Shown here: positions 28,229 to 37,533 of the stretch, piece after piece | How the letters are laid out: each line of letters starts with the position of its first letter | How positions within the stretch are numbered: the first letter of the stretch is position 1 | NCBI RefSeq assembly: GCF_013137895.1 | Contig: NZ_CP053538.1 | Span: forward strand, 4,309,001-4,373,000 | Source: Hymenobacter taeanensis | Lineage (GTDB): Bacteria > Bacteroidota > Bacteroidia > Cytophagales > Hymenobacteraceae | Direction: 5' to 3' | Length of the DNA stretch: 64,000 nucleotides | Translations under genes and position numbers: made by a program | Notes under the pieces: model-generated | Seen by the model: only the letters and a program-made list of their open reading frames with translations | Told to the model about the DNA's origin: nothing | The model's database searches: none

Positions 28229-28299
28229 CTGTAGCTGAACCTTCAGCCGCCTCGGCCGTATTTCCTACCTCCATCCTATACCACCAAAACCCGAAGACA

Positions 28300-28809
28300 A
28301 TGGCTGAGCAAGTTGCCCAAAGTCACGATGTGACTAAGCTGATCGATAGAATCAAAGATATTAAGATTGCCATGCTGACCACCGCCGATGCAGACGGTGG
28401 CCTCCATAGCCGCCCGATGTACACCCAGAAGCCCGAGGCCGATGGTACGCTGTGGTTTTTCACTGAGAAAGACTCGGCTAAGATTTACGAAGTGCGTAAA
28501 GACCAGCACGTAAACCTGGGCTACTCCAAGCCCGACGATAACCTGTACGTGTCGATTTCAGGCACTGCCTCTATCGTAACGGATCAGGCCAAAATCAAAG
28601 AACTGTACACGGAAGGCCTTCGCGCCTGGTTCCCCAAGGGCTCCGATGACCCCAACATTGCCCTGTTAAAGATTAACATCGACCGTGGTGAGTACTGGGA
28701 CCAGCCTAGCAACGTGCTGGTGCGCGCCTTCGGCTACGTGAAAGCCGTAGCTACCGGCGAGCGGTACCAGCCCACCGGCGACGAGCACGCTCAGGTGAAC
28801 CCCAAGTAG
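28300..28809 (+). CDS. Pyridoxamine 5'-phosphate oxidase-like (general stress FMN-binding) protein
   Basis: This 169-residue split-barrel flavin-binding protein resembles the general stress protein 26 group. Motifs include IAMLTTADADGGLHSRPM near the N-terminus, then TLWFFTEKDSAK and VNLGYSKPDDNLYVSISG. These proteins bind FMN or related cofactors; the exact reaction is unknown. I chose ATG 28300 (MAEQVAQSHDV) since the upstream in-frame stretch overlaps the divergent acpH gene. A hairpin terminator follows. Confidence 0.85.
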   Translation: MAEQVAQSHDVTKLIDRIKDIKIAMLTTADADGGLHSRPMYTQKPEADGTLWFFTEKDSAKIYEVRKDQHVNLGYSKPDDNLYVSISGTASIVTDQAKIKELYTEGLRAWFPKGSDDPNIALLKINIDRGEYWDQPSNVLVRAFGYVKAVATGERYQPTGDEHAQVNPK

Positions 28810-28834
28810 CCTGTAGGCCACTTCAGTAAACTGT

Positions 28835-28865
28835 AAGGGTCGGAAGCAATTCCGGCCCTTTTTTG
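28835..28865 (+). terminator. Intrinsic terminator
   Basis: The hairpin AAGGGTCGGAA with TTCCGGCCCTT (one G:T pair) is followed by six or more T residues. It lies 25 bp after the stop of the PNPOx-like gene. Confidence 0.85.
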
Positions 28866-28973
28866 TTGTTTCGGGCAGGCGGCCATTCCTTACTTCGTGC
28901 CGACGATGGTTCCCGCGGAAGACGCAGTGTTTTCGCGGAGGACGCAGAGTCGTTCTTTCTAACTAGTATTCTT

Positions 28974-29666
28974 TTGCTTACTACTCTTTCTATTCTTACG
29001 CTGAAGCCGGGCAACGTCCGCTGGGGGCTGGCCCAGATGGGCACGGCGCAACGGCCACTGCAGCGGGTACCGGGCCTGCGGTTTCAGAAGCTACTAGGCA
29101 GCGGCGCAGGCGGCTTTGGCTTTATGCCCAACCTGCACCGCTACGGCTTTATGGCCGTGTGGGACTCCCCCGAAGCCGCCGAAGCCTTTTTCACCACGCA
29201 CCCGCTGTGGCAGGAGTATCAGCAGCGCACCGAGGAAATCTGGACGGCCGAGTTGGCACCGATTAAATCGCACGGGCTCTGGGATGGGGTAAACCCCTTC
29301 GACTACCCCACGGAAGATACGGCTCCTGACGGCCCCGTCGCCGTGCTCACCCGCGCCTCCATCCGGTGGCAGAAAACGCCCCGTTTCTGGCGCTACGTGG
29401 CCCCCACCAGCGCCACCGTGGCCGATGCCCCCGGCGTGCGCGCTGCCATAGGCCTAGGCGAACTGCCCGTAGTGCGGCAAGCAACCGTGAGCCTCTGGGA
29501 ATCGGCGCAGGCCATGCAGGACTACGCCTACCGCAGCGAGAAGCACAAGGAAGTCATCAAGCTCACCCGCCAGGAGAAGTGGTACGGCGAGGAGCTATTC
29601 GCCCGCTTCCGGGTGCTAAGCGCCGAAGGAACCTGGGACGGCCGCACACTTCTGGCTGATGAATAA
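28974..29666 (+). CDS. Spheroidene monooxygenase (CrtA)-like protein
   Basis: This 230-residue protein resembles the CrtA family, haem-containing carotenoid hydroxylases/ketolases. Supporting stretches are LAQMGTAQRPLQRVPGLRF, LLGSGAGGFGFMPN, VAVLTRASIRWQK and the C-terminal RSEKHKEVIKLTRQEKWYGE. I chose the TTG at 28974 because the family homology begins at LTTLSILTL; the 37 residues before it, from ATG 28863, are GC-skewed and not family-like. No other carotenoid genes are nearby, and many Bacteroidota homologues are of unknown function. Confidence 0.78.
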   Translation: MLTTLSILTLKPGNVRWGLAQMGTAQRPLQRVPGLRFQKLLGSGAGGFGFMPNLHRYGFMAVWDSPEAAEAFFTTHPLWQEYQQRTEEIWTAELAPIKSHGLWDGVNPFDYPTEDTAPDGPVAVLTRASIRWQKTPRFWRYVAPTSATVADAPGVRAAIGLGELPVVRQATVSLWESAQAMQDYAYRSEKHKEVIKLTRQEKWYGEELFARFRVLSAEGTWDGRTLLADE

Positions 29667-29679
29667 GTTTGTTTGCACT

Positions 29680-29880
29680 GTAGAGACGCGATACTTGGTT
29701 ACGCCGACCTTTGGTTCGCGTCTCGGCGTTGAACGGCTGACCAGGGTATGTGAGAGCCCCGACAAAATTGTCCGTTTTGCTGAGCTTGCTAAAGCACCTC
29801 TTCCGTTACGTTAGGCTGGTGCTAGGGCGGTTGAATAGTCAGGGGTAGAGATGCTTTGCCAAGCTCAGCAAAACGGCCTA
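29680..29880. repeat. Mixed repeat (family B fragment plus inverted pair)
   Basis: A half-copy of family B (TGTAGAGACGCGATAC) starts near 29680. It is followed by an inverted pair of 25-nt arms at 29772-29796 and 29852-29876 (core CCGTTTTGCTGAGCTTGC) with a single mismatch. From about 29890 to 30180 I see no confident gene; a short open stretch ending at 30008 (VLEVERNTILQVPAA) may be a coding relic. Confidence 0.8.
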
Positions 29881-30186
29881 AAATAGGGCAACGTACCGTT
29901 TTGCTCATCGTCCGCACAGGTGCTGGAAGTGGAGCGTAACACAATCCTACAGGTGCCCGCTGCCCGCTGTGGCCTAGAGCTGCTGGAGCAACATGCACAT
30001 TCAGTTTAGCCGTTTAGTAGAAAGCCGACGCCCCTTCTATTTACTAAGATGCAGGCCACTGATCGGCCCAAATGCCTTTAGCATAATGAATTAAACCGAA
30101 AGCATTTGCTCGTTTTTTGGTGATACCTACGTTCGCCTCAACGGAATTTTTTGCTTCACATGCTGAAAGGATACGTAACAATGCCG

Positions 30187-30371
30187 TAGTTTTGCAGCAT
30201 GCTTCAACCAAAAAACCTGTTGATGAAGCGTGGGGCCCTGCTCAGCAAGGAACCGCGAGTAGACCGGAAGGTCTTCGTCGCCATCGGTTCTCCCGATTTT
30301 GCCTCTGCTATTTCTGTTGTCTTTTCTAGGTGTTGCCCTGTTACCGTTTCGGCTTCCGAAACGGTTTTTTT
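30187..30371 (+). ncRNA. Candidate structured RNA or leader upstream of pyrB
   Basis: A -7-like TAGTTTTG (30187-30194) is followed by about 150 nt with several possible hairpins: GCTTCA/TGAAGC at 30200-30230 and GACC-GGAA-GGTC near 30264. It ends in a strong intrinsic terminator (30342-30371). A short reading frame from 30199 exists but resembles no protein I know. The terminator lies about 170 bp before pyrB, so this could be an independent small RNA or a pyrimidine-responsive attenuator. I cannot distinguish these. Confidence 0.4.
30342..30371 (+). terminator. Strong intrinsic terminator upstream of pyrB
   Basis: The perfect hairpin CCGTTTCGG-CTT-CCGAAACGG (30344-30364) is followed by seven T residues. 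There is no large gene directly upstream, which implies that a short transcript ends here. Confidence 0.88.
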
Positions 30372-30539
30372 ATGTCCGTTGAGTTCGTGGGTTCCTGCCC
30401 CGCAGCTAGTTCCTACCTCATAACTCCTACGCTACTCCCCTACTCATACGGTAGAGCGTTTCGCCGCCATGGGTAGCGGCAGATAAGACTTCAACTTCAT
30501 TATTTCAGCTCGACAACCTCACTTTTCCTCAACTCCGGT

Positions 30540-31523
<984 letters not shown>

Positions 31524-31601
31524 ACGCCTGACACGGCGGCTGACTCTATTTCGCATTCATATCTTCCATAACCCTAGCCGGTTTACAGCAATTCTCACTT
31601 C

Positions 31602-32879
31602 ATGCTTCTCCTTCAAAACGCCCGCATCGCCTCCGAAAACTCACCCGTACTGCTCGAGGGCGATGTCCTTATAGTCGAAGGAAAAATTCAGGATATCGGT
31701 AGCAACCTGGCTATTCCCGAGGGCGCCCGCGTTATCGACGCGCGTGGCCGCGTTTTGATGCCGGGTATGTTTGATGCCCACGTCCATTTCCGCGCCCCTG
31801 GGTTTGAGAACAAGGAAACCATTACCACCGGCAGCGAAGCAGCTATCAACGGCGGCATTACCGGCGTGGTCATGATGCCTAACACCCGCCCGGCCCTCGA
31901 CTCGGCAACTTCGGTGGCCACAGTGCTGGAGAATGCCAAGGACCGGGCCCGCATTCCGGTGTACACCTCCGGCTGCGTTACCAAGAACCGTGAGGGCAAG
32001 GAACTGGCGGAAATTGAGGGCATGCGCGAGCTAGGCGTGAAAATGCTCACCGACGACGGAGATACTACCAGCGACCCGGCCGTACTGTTGCGGGCAATGC
32101 AGTACGCCACTGAGTTTGGGATGTTTTTCGCCAGCCACTGCGAGGTACCGGAGCTGGCTGGGCCGCGCGCCGTGAACGAAGGGGTGATGAGCTACCGGCT
32201 CGGTATCAAGGGCTCACCAGCCTGCGCGGAGGAAATCATCATCGACCGCGACATTCGCCTGGCCCGGGCGGCGGGCGCGCACGTACATATTCAGCACGTG
32301 TCCAGCAAGCTGGGTATGGAAACCATCCGCTGGTGGAAATCCCGCGGTGATGTGAAGGTAACGGCGGAAGTGGCCCCGCACCACCTGCTATTCACCGACG
32401 AGCACATCGGCGACTACGACACAAACTACAAGATGAACCCGCCACTGCGGACGCAGGCCGATTGCGATGCCCTGCTTGAGGGACTGATTGAAGGCGTTTT
32501 CGACCTCATTGCCACCGACCATGCGCCGCACACCCCGTTCGAAAAGGCCCAGGATTTTATTAGCGCCCCCAATGGCATCACTGGCCTGGATACGGCCCTG
32601 GTGACGCTCCATCACTTCTTCGTTGAGCCCGGAAAATTTGGGTGGGACTTAGTGGTGAAACGCTACTCGGCGGAACCACGCCGCCTGATGGGCCTACCGG
32701 TAGCAGCCATCGAAGTCGGTCAGCAAGCCAATTGCGTGTTGTTCAACACTGAGGCGGAAACAACTTTTACGAAGGACTTCATGAAATCAAAATCCCAGAA
32801 CACACCCTTCATCGACCAGACGCTGAAAGGCCGGGTTGACCTGGTGATTTTAGGTGCGGAAATCCTGCTGGAGCGTTGA
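31602..32879 (+). CDS. pyrC: Dihydroorotase
   Basis: This 425-residue class I dihydroorotase cyclises carbamoyl aspartate, the step after PyrB. Metal ligands His60 and His62 are in DAHVHFRAPG, and the late motif ATDHAPHTPFEK carries the catalytic Asp. MMPNTRPALDS is also typical. It follows pyrB closely and is probably cotranscribed. The enzyme is cytoplasmic and of normal length. Confidence 0.95.
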   Translation: MLLLQNARIASENSPVLLEGDVLIVEGKIQDIGSNLAIPEGARVIDARGRVLMPGMFDAHVHFRAPGFENKETITTGSEAAINGGITGVVMMPNTRPALDSATSVATVLENAKDRARIPVYTSGCVTKNREGKELAEIEGMRELGVKMLTDDGDTTSDPAVLLRAMQYATEFGMFFASHCEVPELAGPRAVNEGVMSYRLGIKGSPACAEEIIIDRDIRLARAAGAHVHIQHVSSKLGMETIRWWKSRGDVKVTAEVAPHHLLFTDEHIGDYDTNYKMNPPLRTQADCDALLEGLIEGVFDLIATDHAPHTPFEKAQDFISAPNGITGLDTALVTLHHFFVEPGKFGWDLVVKRYSAEPRRLMGLPVAAIEVGQQANCVLFNTEAETTFTKDFMKSKSQNTPFIDQTLKGRVDLVILGAEILLER

Positions 32880-32905
32880 GATTTAGAGCCTAGCTAGAAA
32901 CAGAG

Positions 32906-33574
32906 CGTCATGCTGAGCGTAGTCGAAGCATCTCTACCGCTTCGTTCGAGCTTGCATTCTGACCCGAACATGGAAACACGCTTGTGCCAGTTGTTTGCTT
33001 ATTGCGAAACGTCAGGAGCACCGGTCGGAATTTGCTCGCTGGAAGATGCAAAAGCTTGGTGCGGCACCGAATACAAGCAACCACTTTATTGGGATGTAAT
33101 TCAAAGCATCGGGCAGATGCAGCTTTTTCAGTTTGATGCAACACACTGCTTTTTTAATACCGAAACCGGCAATTTTGCTTTATACCGGTCTACGGATGGG
33201 GCCGAACTGGTGATTGCGGAAATTATATCCATAGAGGAAGACGCGGCAATTCCTTTGAGCGGCCTAGCCTTCAATTGTGATATTGACACTCAGGCCTCTA
33301 TAAAGCTGAAAGGGTGGACTTGTTTTTTTTGACGCCGCTCTTACGGTACCCGGCGCCATTTTGCCTTTCACATCACTCTATGCAGTAGACCAAGCTACAC
33401 CGTGGAATGTAGCTGTGCTTGACTGTGACTACGATACGGCTTATGAAGTTGCGTTTACATCTGATACGATGCTCCTTCAAGGTATTTGTTTTAGTAAACG
33501 AGGTGTTTAATGCCCGTCTTTTCCTCAAGCTCAAGCGAAGCGGTAGAGATGCTTCGACTACGCTCAGCATGACG
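32906..33574. repeat. Inverted-repeat-bounded unit carrying a gene
   Basis: Perfect 39-nt inverted arms lie at 32906-32944 and 33536-33574, with core GTCATGCTGAGCGTAGTCGA. Pairing continues imperfectly for about ten more bases inwards. Other family A copies in this window have arms separated by about 45-145 bp of non-coding DNA; here the arms enclose 591 bp with one gene. No transposase is encoded, and I see no obvious target-site duplication. The unit lies exactly between pyrC and purE. Confidence 0.9.
32970..33510 (+). pseudogene. Unrecognised gene, frameshifted at a T8 run, inside the inverted-repeat unit
   Basis: The first frame runs from ATG 32970 and stops at TGA 33330-33332, immediately after eight T residues (33323-33330). 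If one T is removed the frame continues (FFDAALTVPGAILPFTSLY...) to TAA 33508-33510, giving a protein of about 179 residues. I do not recognise the family; it is small, Cys-containing and soluble-looking, and the composition is more AT-rich than its neighbours. It may be truly broken, slippage-expressed, phase variable, or the victim of a sequencing indel. Confidence 0.6.
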
Positions 33575-33588
33575 ATTAACTAATTTCG

Positions 33589-34101
33589 ATGAGTATTTCT
33601 TCCAACTCCAACAATCCTCAGCCACTAATCGGTGTGGTTATGGGCTCCAGCACCGACTGGGATACTATGCAGCATGCCGTGCAGATTCTTACGCAATTTG
33701 GCGTGGCCCACGAAGCGCGCGTAGTATCAGCCCACCGCATGCCCGACGACTTATTTGCCTACGCCGAGCAAGCCGGCCAGCGCGGTTTGCAGGCCATTAT
33801 CGCCGGCGCGGGTGGTGCTGCCCACCTGCCGGGCATGCTGGCCGCCAAAACAACGGTGCCCGTGCTGGGAGTGCCGGTAGCCAGCCGCCATTTGCAAGGG
33901 GTAGATTCGCTCCACAGCATCGTGCAAATGCCCAAAGGGATACCCGTAGCCACATTTGCCATTGGTAATGCCGGGGCAGCCAATGCGGCCTTGTTCGCGG
34001 TCAGCCTACTGGCCTTACACAACCCAGACCTGGCGACCAAGCTGCTGGCGTTTCGCGCCGATCAAACCGAAGCCGCTCGCGCCATGACGCTGCCCCTATG
34101 A
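33589..34101 (+). CDS. purE: N5-carboxyaminoimidazole ribonucleotide mutase
   Basis: This 170-residue class I PurE converts N5-CAIR to CAIR in purine synthesis. Motifs MGSSTDWDTM, VSAHRMPDD and IAGAGGAAHLPGM are intact. Its stop overlaps the purK ATG by 4 bases, so purE-purK are translationally coupled. The start lies 14 bp after the right arm of the repeat-bounded unit, so its promoter must lie in or upstream of that unit. Confidence 0.95.
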   Translation: MSISSNSNNPQPLIGVVMGSSTDWDTMQHAVQILTQFGVAHEARVVSAHRMPDDLFAYAEQAGQRGLQAIIAGAGGAAHLPGMLAAKTTVPVLGVPVASRHLQGVDSLHSIVQMPKGIPVATFAIGNAGAANAALFAVSLLALHNPDLATKLLAFRADQTEAARAMTLPL

Positions 34102-35348
34102 ATGCCGATAGTCACGTTACAGTCATGAGCCCGGTTTACCCAGGCAGTATAGACGCCGCCGGCCAGCGGGCTACCCTTGGCGTGCTGGGCGGTGGCCAGC
34201 TGGGCCGGATGTTTGTGCATGCCGCCCAGCGCCTGGGGTACTTCACTGCCGTGCTAGAGCCCGATGCGCAAAGCCCGGCCGGGCTGGTAAGTCACCACCA
34301 CATCCAGACCAACTACGACGACCCGGCTGGTCTGGCGCAATTGGCCCACTTGTGCCAGGCCATCACCACCGAGTTTGAAAATGTGCCGGCCCAGGCTCTG
34401 CAAACGCTGGCCCAGACCCGACCCGTGGCGCCTAGTGCGGCCGTGGTAGGCATTGCCCAAAACCGCATCGAGGAAAAAGCCCACTTCGCGGCCTGCGCGG
34501 CTGTATCAGGAGTGACCTGTGCCCCCTACGCGGTGGTTGAAACGACCGCCCAGCTCCAAGCCGTTCAGGCCGGAAGGGCTGATTTGCTACCCGGTATTCT
34601 GAAAACCGCCCGCATGGGCTACGACGGCAAGGGCCAGGTCCGCGTTAAGACCACCGATGAGTTGGCCGCCGCCTGGGCAGAGCTGGGCAGCGTTGCCTGC
34701 GTACTCGAAAAGATGCTCCCGCTAACCGCCGAGTGCTCGGTACTGGTGGCGCGCGGCTGGGACGGCCAAGTCGTTAGCTTCGCCCCGCAGCGCAACGTGC
34801 ACGTTAATGGCATTCTGGCCGTGACCCACGCATACGAAGGCAATATGCCCGCAGCCCTGGCTGACAGGGCGCGCGACGCTGCCGTTTCCATTGCGCAGCA
34901 CATCGGCTATGTAGGGGTACTGTGCGTCGAGTTTTTTGTGGTGGAAGATGGCACCGAGCACGGCGGCTTAGTAGTTAACGAAATGGCCCCACGCCCGCAC
35001 AATAGCGGCCACTACACCCTGGACGCCTGTGACGCCTCACAGTTCGACTTACAGGTGCATACGATGGCGGGCTTGCCCTTGCCGCAGCCGCGCCAGCACT
35101 CCCCGGCCATCATGCTCAACCTGCTGGGTGATGTGTGGTTTGACACCAGCGGCCACTTGCAGGAGCCGGACTGGCATTCCGTGTTGAGCCTGCCGGGAAC
35201 GCACCTGCATTTGTATGGCAAGGTAGAGGCGCGCCCGGGCCGGAAGATGGGCCACCTGACCATCACTGGGCCAGATGTAGCTAGTGTCCAAACTGTAGCG
35301 TACCGCGTCGCTGGTCTGCTTAGCTTGCCGGGGCTGGATGCTATCTAG
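34098..35348 (+). CDS. purK: N5-carboxyaminoimidazole ribonucleotide synthase
   Basis: This 416-residue ATP-grasp enzyme uses ATP and bicarbonate to carboxylate AIR, feeding PurE. The N-terminal LGVLGGGQLGRMF, central ILKTARMGYDGKGQ and EMAPRPHNSGHYT motifs are all present. The ATG overlaps the purE stop (ATGA); a second Met at residue 10 is less likely given the coupling. Length is slightly above average because of a short N-terminal extension. Confidence 0.95.
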   Translation: MNADSHVTVMSPVYPGSIDAAGQRATLGVLGGGQLGRMFVHAAQRLGYFTAVLEPDAQSPAGLVSHHHIQTNYDDPAGLAQLAHLCQAITTEFENVPAQALQTLAQTRPVAPSAAVVGIAQNRIEEKAHFAACAAVSGVTCAPYAVVETTAQLQAVQAGRADLLPGILKTARMGYDGKGQVRVKTTDELAAAWAELGSVACVLEKMLPLTAECSVLVARGWDGQVVSFAPQRNVHVNGILAVTHAYEGNMPAALADRARDAAVSIAQHIGYVGVLCVEFFVVEDGTEHGGLVVNEMAPRPHNSGHYTLDACDASQFDLQVHTMAGLPLPQPRQHSPAIMLNLLGDVWFDTSGHLQEPDWHSVLSLPGTHLHLYGKVEARPGRKMGHLTITGPDVASVQTVAYRVAGLLSLPGLDAI

Positions 35349-35433
35349 ATGCTAGCGGCCAACTCATGCCTGCCAACTGCCACCTAAGCACCCGTTTTTG
35401 GCTACTATCCACTAACCTTAGCAGCACAATAAT

Positions 35434-35477
35434 GGGTTACCCTATAGAGGCGAAGTGTCGCCTCTATAGGGTAACCC
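35434..35477. repeat. Perfect 19-nt inverted repeat after purK
   Basis: Arms at 35434-35452 and 35459-35477 (GGGTTACCCTATAGAGGCG) are perfectly complementary with a 6-nt loop. No T tract follows. It could serve as a bidirectional transcription barrier between purK and the convergent DUF389 gene. Confidence 0.85.
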
Positions 35478-35606
35478 AGAGGCAGCTCTGGCCTGGGCCT
35501 CCGCATTTCCCGCGAGTTTGATGCTATGCAAGGTGGCCGCTCATAGGTAGAAACGTGAGCCTAGCGCCGGCCGCCGCCAAGTATAGCGCGAAGATCCGTT
35601 TCCCGG

Positions 35607-35658
35607 CGAGCATAGCGAGTATTCAGAACCGCACGCTATTGCCTACTCGCTATGCTCG
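35607..35658. repeat. 15-nt inverted repeat
   Basis: Perfect arms at 35607-35621 and 35644-35658 (CGAGCATAGCGAGTA) flank 22 nt. It lies 35 bp beyond the stop of the minus-strand DUF389 gene and fills the rest of the 344-bp gap together with the preceding hairpin. Confidence 0.8.
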
Positions 35659-35692
35659 TAGCGAAATGGGTTTTCGTGTCATACTTAGGCTG

Positions 35693-37129
35693 TCACTTTT
35701 TGGCGGGCATCACAACTTTATCCGGAACGAGCAGTTTTGCGGGCAGCAATTTTTGGATGGTTGGGGGTGGCAATACCAGCAGTTCTACTTGCTTCCGATT
35801 GGTGCGGGCTCTCAGCCACTGTACCAGCCGCTCCCGTTCAGGAACTGGCACCGGCCCCCGCGATTCTACGCTAACCACCAGCACGGTATCGGCGGGGAGG
35901 GAATCGCGCAGCAAAGCGGGGCGCATTAGCTGCCCAAGTGCCAGCCGGCGCACCGCAGGATGCTCCACCTGCACTTCGCGCAGCATGGCCTCGGGTGTGG
36001 GCAGCGCCGTTTTAGCCGAAGCAACTAGCTGCTGCAGATGCGCTATTTCGGCCTCCGAGCGTAACTCAGATTGGTTCTGGCGGGCACGCACGTCTTCCAA
36101 TAGGTTTTGGCGCAGCGTTTGCGCATCCAGTGAGTCGTAGGCCTGCAGGCCCTGCCGTACGGTGAGCGTGGTGGGCATCAGCCGATACTTGGCCAGCTCC
36201 TTGCTGGCGGCCCTCAAACGCGCGGAATCTACCGTTGGGCCAACCAGCAGTACGTTTATCCGGCGCCGGCGGGCATCAATCTGCCGCGTTACCACGTAGG
36301 TGCCGGGGAAATCCAGCTGCTCTTTCACAAAATCCTCGGCGGCGTGCTCATATACAGACCGTTGCACAATGCGGTAGCCCAGCCACACACTCGGGGCGGC
36401 AATAATGGCCGCCGCCAGAAGCATCAGGCGGCGTACGCGCCGGGCCTCATGCTCATGCTGAAACCGGTGCGGCGGCAGGCGCAGAAAGCGCATCACCAGA
36501 AACGAGGCCAGCGTGATAAACACACAGTTGATAGAAAACAGGTAGAATGCTCCCAGCGCGTACTGCCAGTGCCCCGAGGCCAGGCCGTACCCAGTGGTAC
36601 AAAGCGGCGGCATCAGGGCCGTGGCAATGGCCACGCCGGGAATAACGTTGCTTTTCTCGCGGCGCGTGAGGCCTACGGCACCGGCCAGCCCACCAAACAG
36701 GGCAATGAGTACGTCCCAGATGGTGGGCTCAGTCCGGGCCAGCAGCTCCGATTGCGCTCCTCTCAGGGGCGTGAGCAGGAAGTAGAGCGTCGAGGTCATC
36801 AGGCTGATAATGATGGCCAGACCCAGATTCTTCACGGCCCGCCGCAACAGATCGGGGTTGTTGGTAGCGGCACTGTAACCCAACGTCACGAGCGGACCCA
36901 TCAGCGGCGAAATCAGCATAGCCCCGATAATGACGGCCGTAGAATTTACGTTCAGGCCTACTGAGGCAATCAGGATGGCGAAGATCAACACCCAAAGATT
37001 GGTCCCCCGGAAAGAAGTACTTGACTCAACGCTATCCTCGATTACATCTGGGTCAGCGGTGTCTTCAAGTAAATCGAAGCGGTGGCGTAAGAAGCGAAGC
37101 AGGAAGCTGAGGTAACGCAAAAGCAGCAA
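35693..37129 (-). CDS. DUF389 family membrane protein (TIGR00341-like)
   Basis: This 478-residue protein has about six to seven transmembrane helices in residues 45-245. They include the conserved segments TAVIIGAMLISPLMGP and VIPGVAIATALMPPLCTTGY that define DUF389. The C-terminal half (about 270-478) is a soluble, probably periplasmic or cytoplasmic domain that is longer than in minimal family members. Function is unknown. It is convergent with purK and divergent from leuS. Confidence 0.88.
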   Translation of the reverse strand: MLLLRYLSFLLRFLRHRFDLLEDTADPDVIEDSVESSTSFRGTNLWVLIFAILIASVGLNVNSTAVIIGAMLISPLMGPLVTLGYSAATNNPDLLRRAVKNLGLAIIISLMTSTLYFLLTPLRGAQSELLARTEPTIWDVLIALFGGLAGAVGLTRREKSNVIPGVAIATALMPPLCTTGYGLASGHWQYALGAFYLFSINCVFITLASFLVMRFLRLPPHRFQHEHEARRVRRLMLLAAAIIAAPSVWLGYRIVQRSVYEHAAEDFVKEQLDFPGTYVVTRQIDARRRRINVLLVGPTVDSARLRAASKELAKYRLMPTTLTVRQGLQAYDSLDAQTLRQNLLEDVRARQNQSELRSEAEIAHLQQLVASAKTALPTPEAMLREVQVEHPAVRRLALGQLMRPALLRDSLPADTVLVVSVESRGPVPVPERERLVQWLRARTNRKQVELLVLPPPTIQKLLPAKLLVPDKVVMPAKK

Positions 37130-37257
37130 TAAATTAGAGTGGGGCGCCCATTGCTTATGGTAGAGCTAGGCCAGTGTTGGCCCGGGCACTTACGCGCTGA
37201 AGATGCAAAGAAACGTACTTGTGTATCCTTTTTGAGCAACTATGCCGGAACGACTGA

Positions 37258-37320
37258 CTGGCCTAGAACAAAGAAGTCACATAACATCAGCAGTGGCGAG
37301 GCACAAATGTGTGTCTCTAT
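37258..37320. repeat. Half-copy of family B repeat upstream of leuS
   Basis: The order CTGGCCTAGAACAA, ACATCAGCA, GGCGAGGCACAAA and GTGTCTCTA parallels the right half of the family B element at 7822-7885. No matching left arm remains. The rest of the 404-bp gap (37130-37533) has no gene that I can support. Confidence 0.55.
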
Positions 37321-37533
37321 AATTAGCCGTGGCCCCCTCTCGCTTTTTGACTTTCTGGAGATGGGACCGGGGAGGTGAGGTGCCTACCAGAGCGAAACAC
37401 CCGCCAACACGCCAAGTATAGCGTCTTTACCGTGTTCTTGCGCGCCGCACATCCTGCTACTTACAAAAAAGCCCGGCTGCGGCTGTTTTTCCGTAATTTC
37501 GCCCGTTCCGAATCATCGTACTATCGACTGCCC

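Noticed and set aside
29903..30011. Possible coding relic (VLEVERNTILQVPAARCGLE)
   Set aside because: Too short, with no start codon or neighbours to support a gene; only mentioned within the repeat entry.
37375..37533. N-terminal extension of LeuRS
   Set aside because: The 53 extra residues are basic and unlike any LeuRS; the family start is [14 protein letters not shown].
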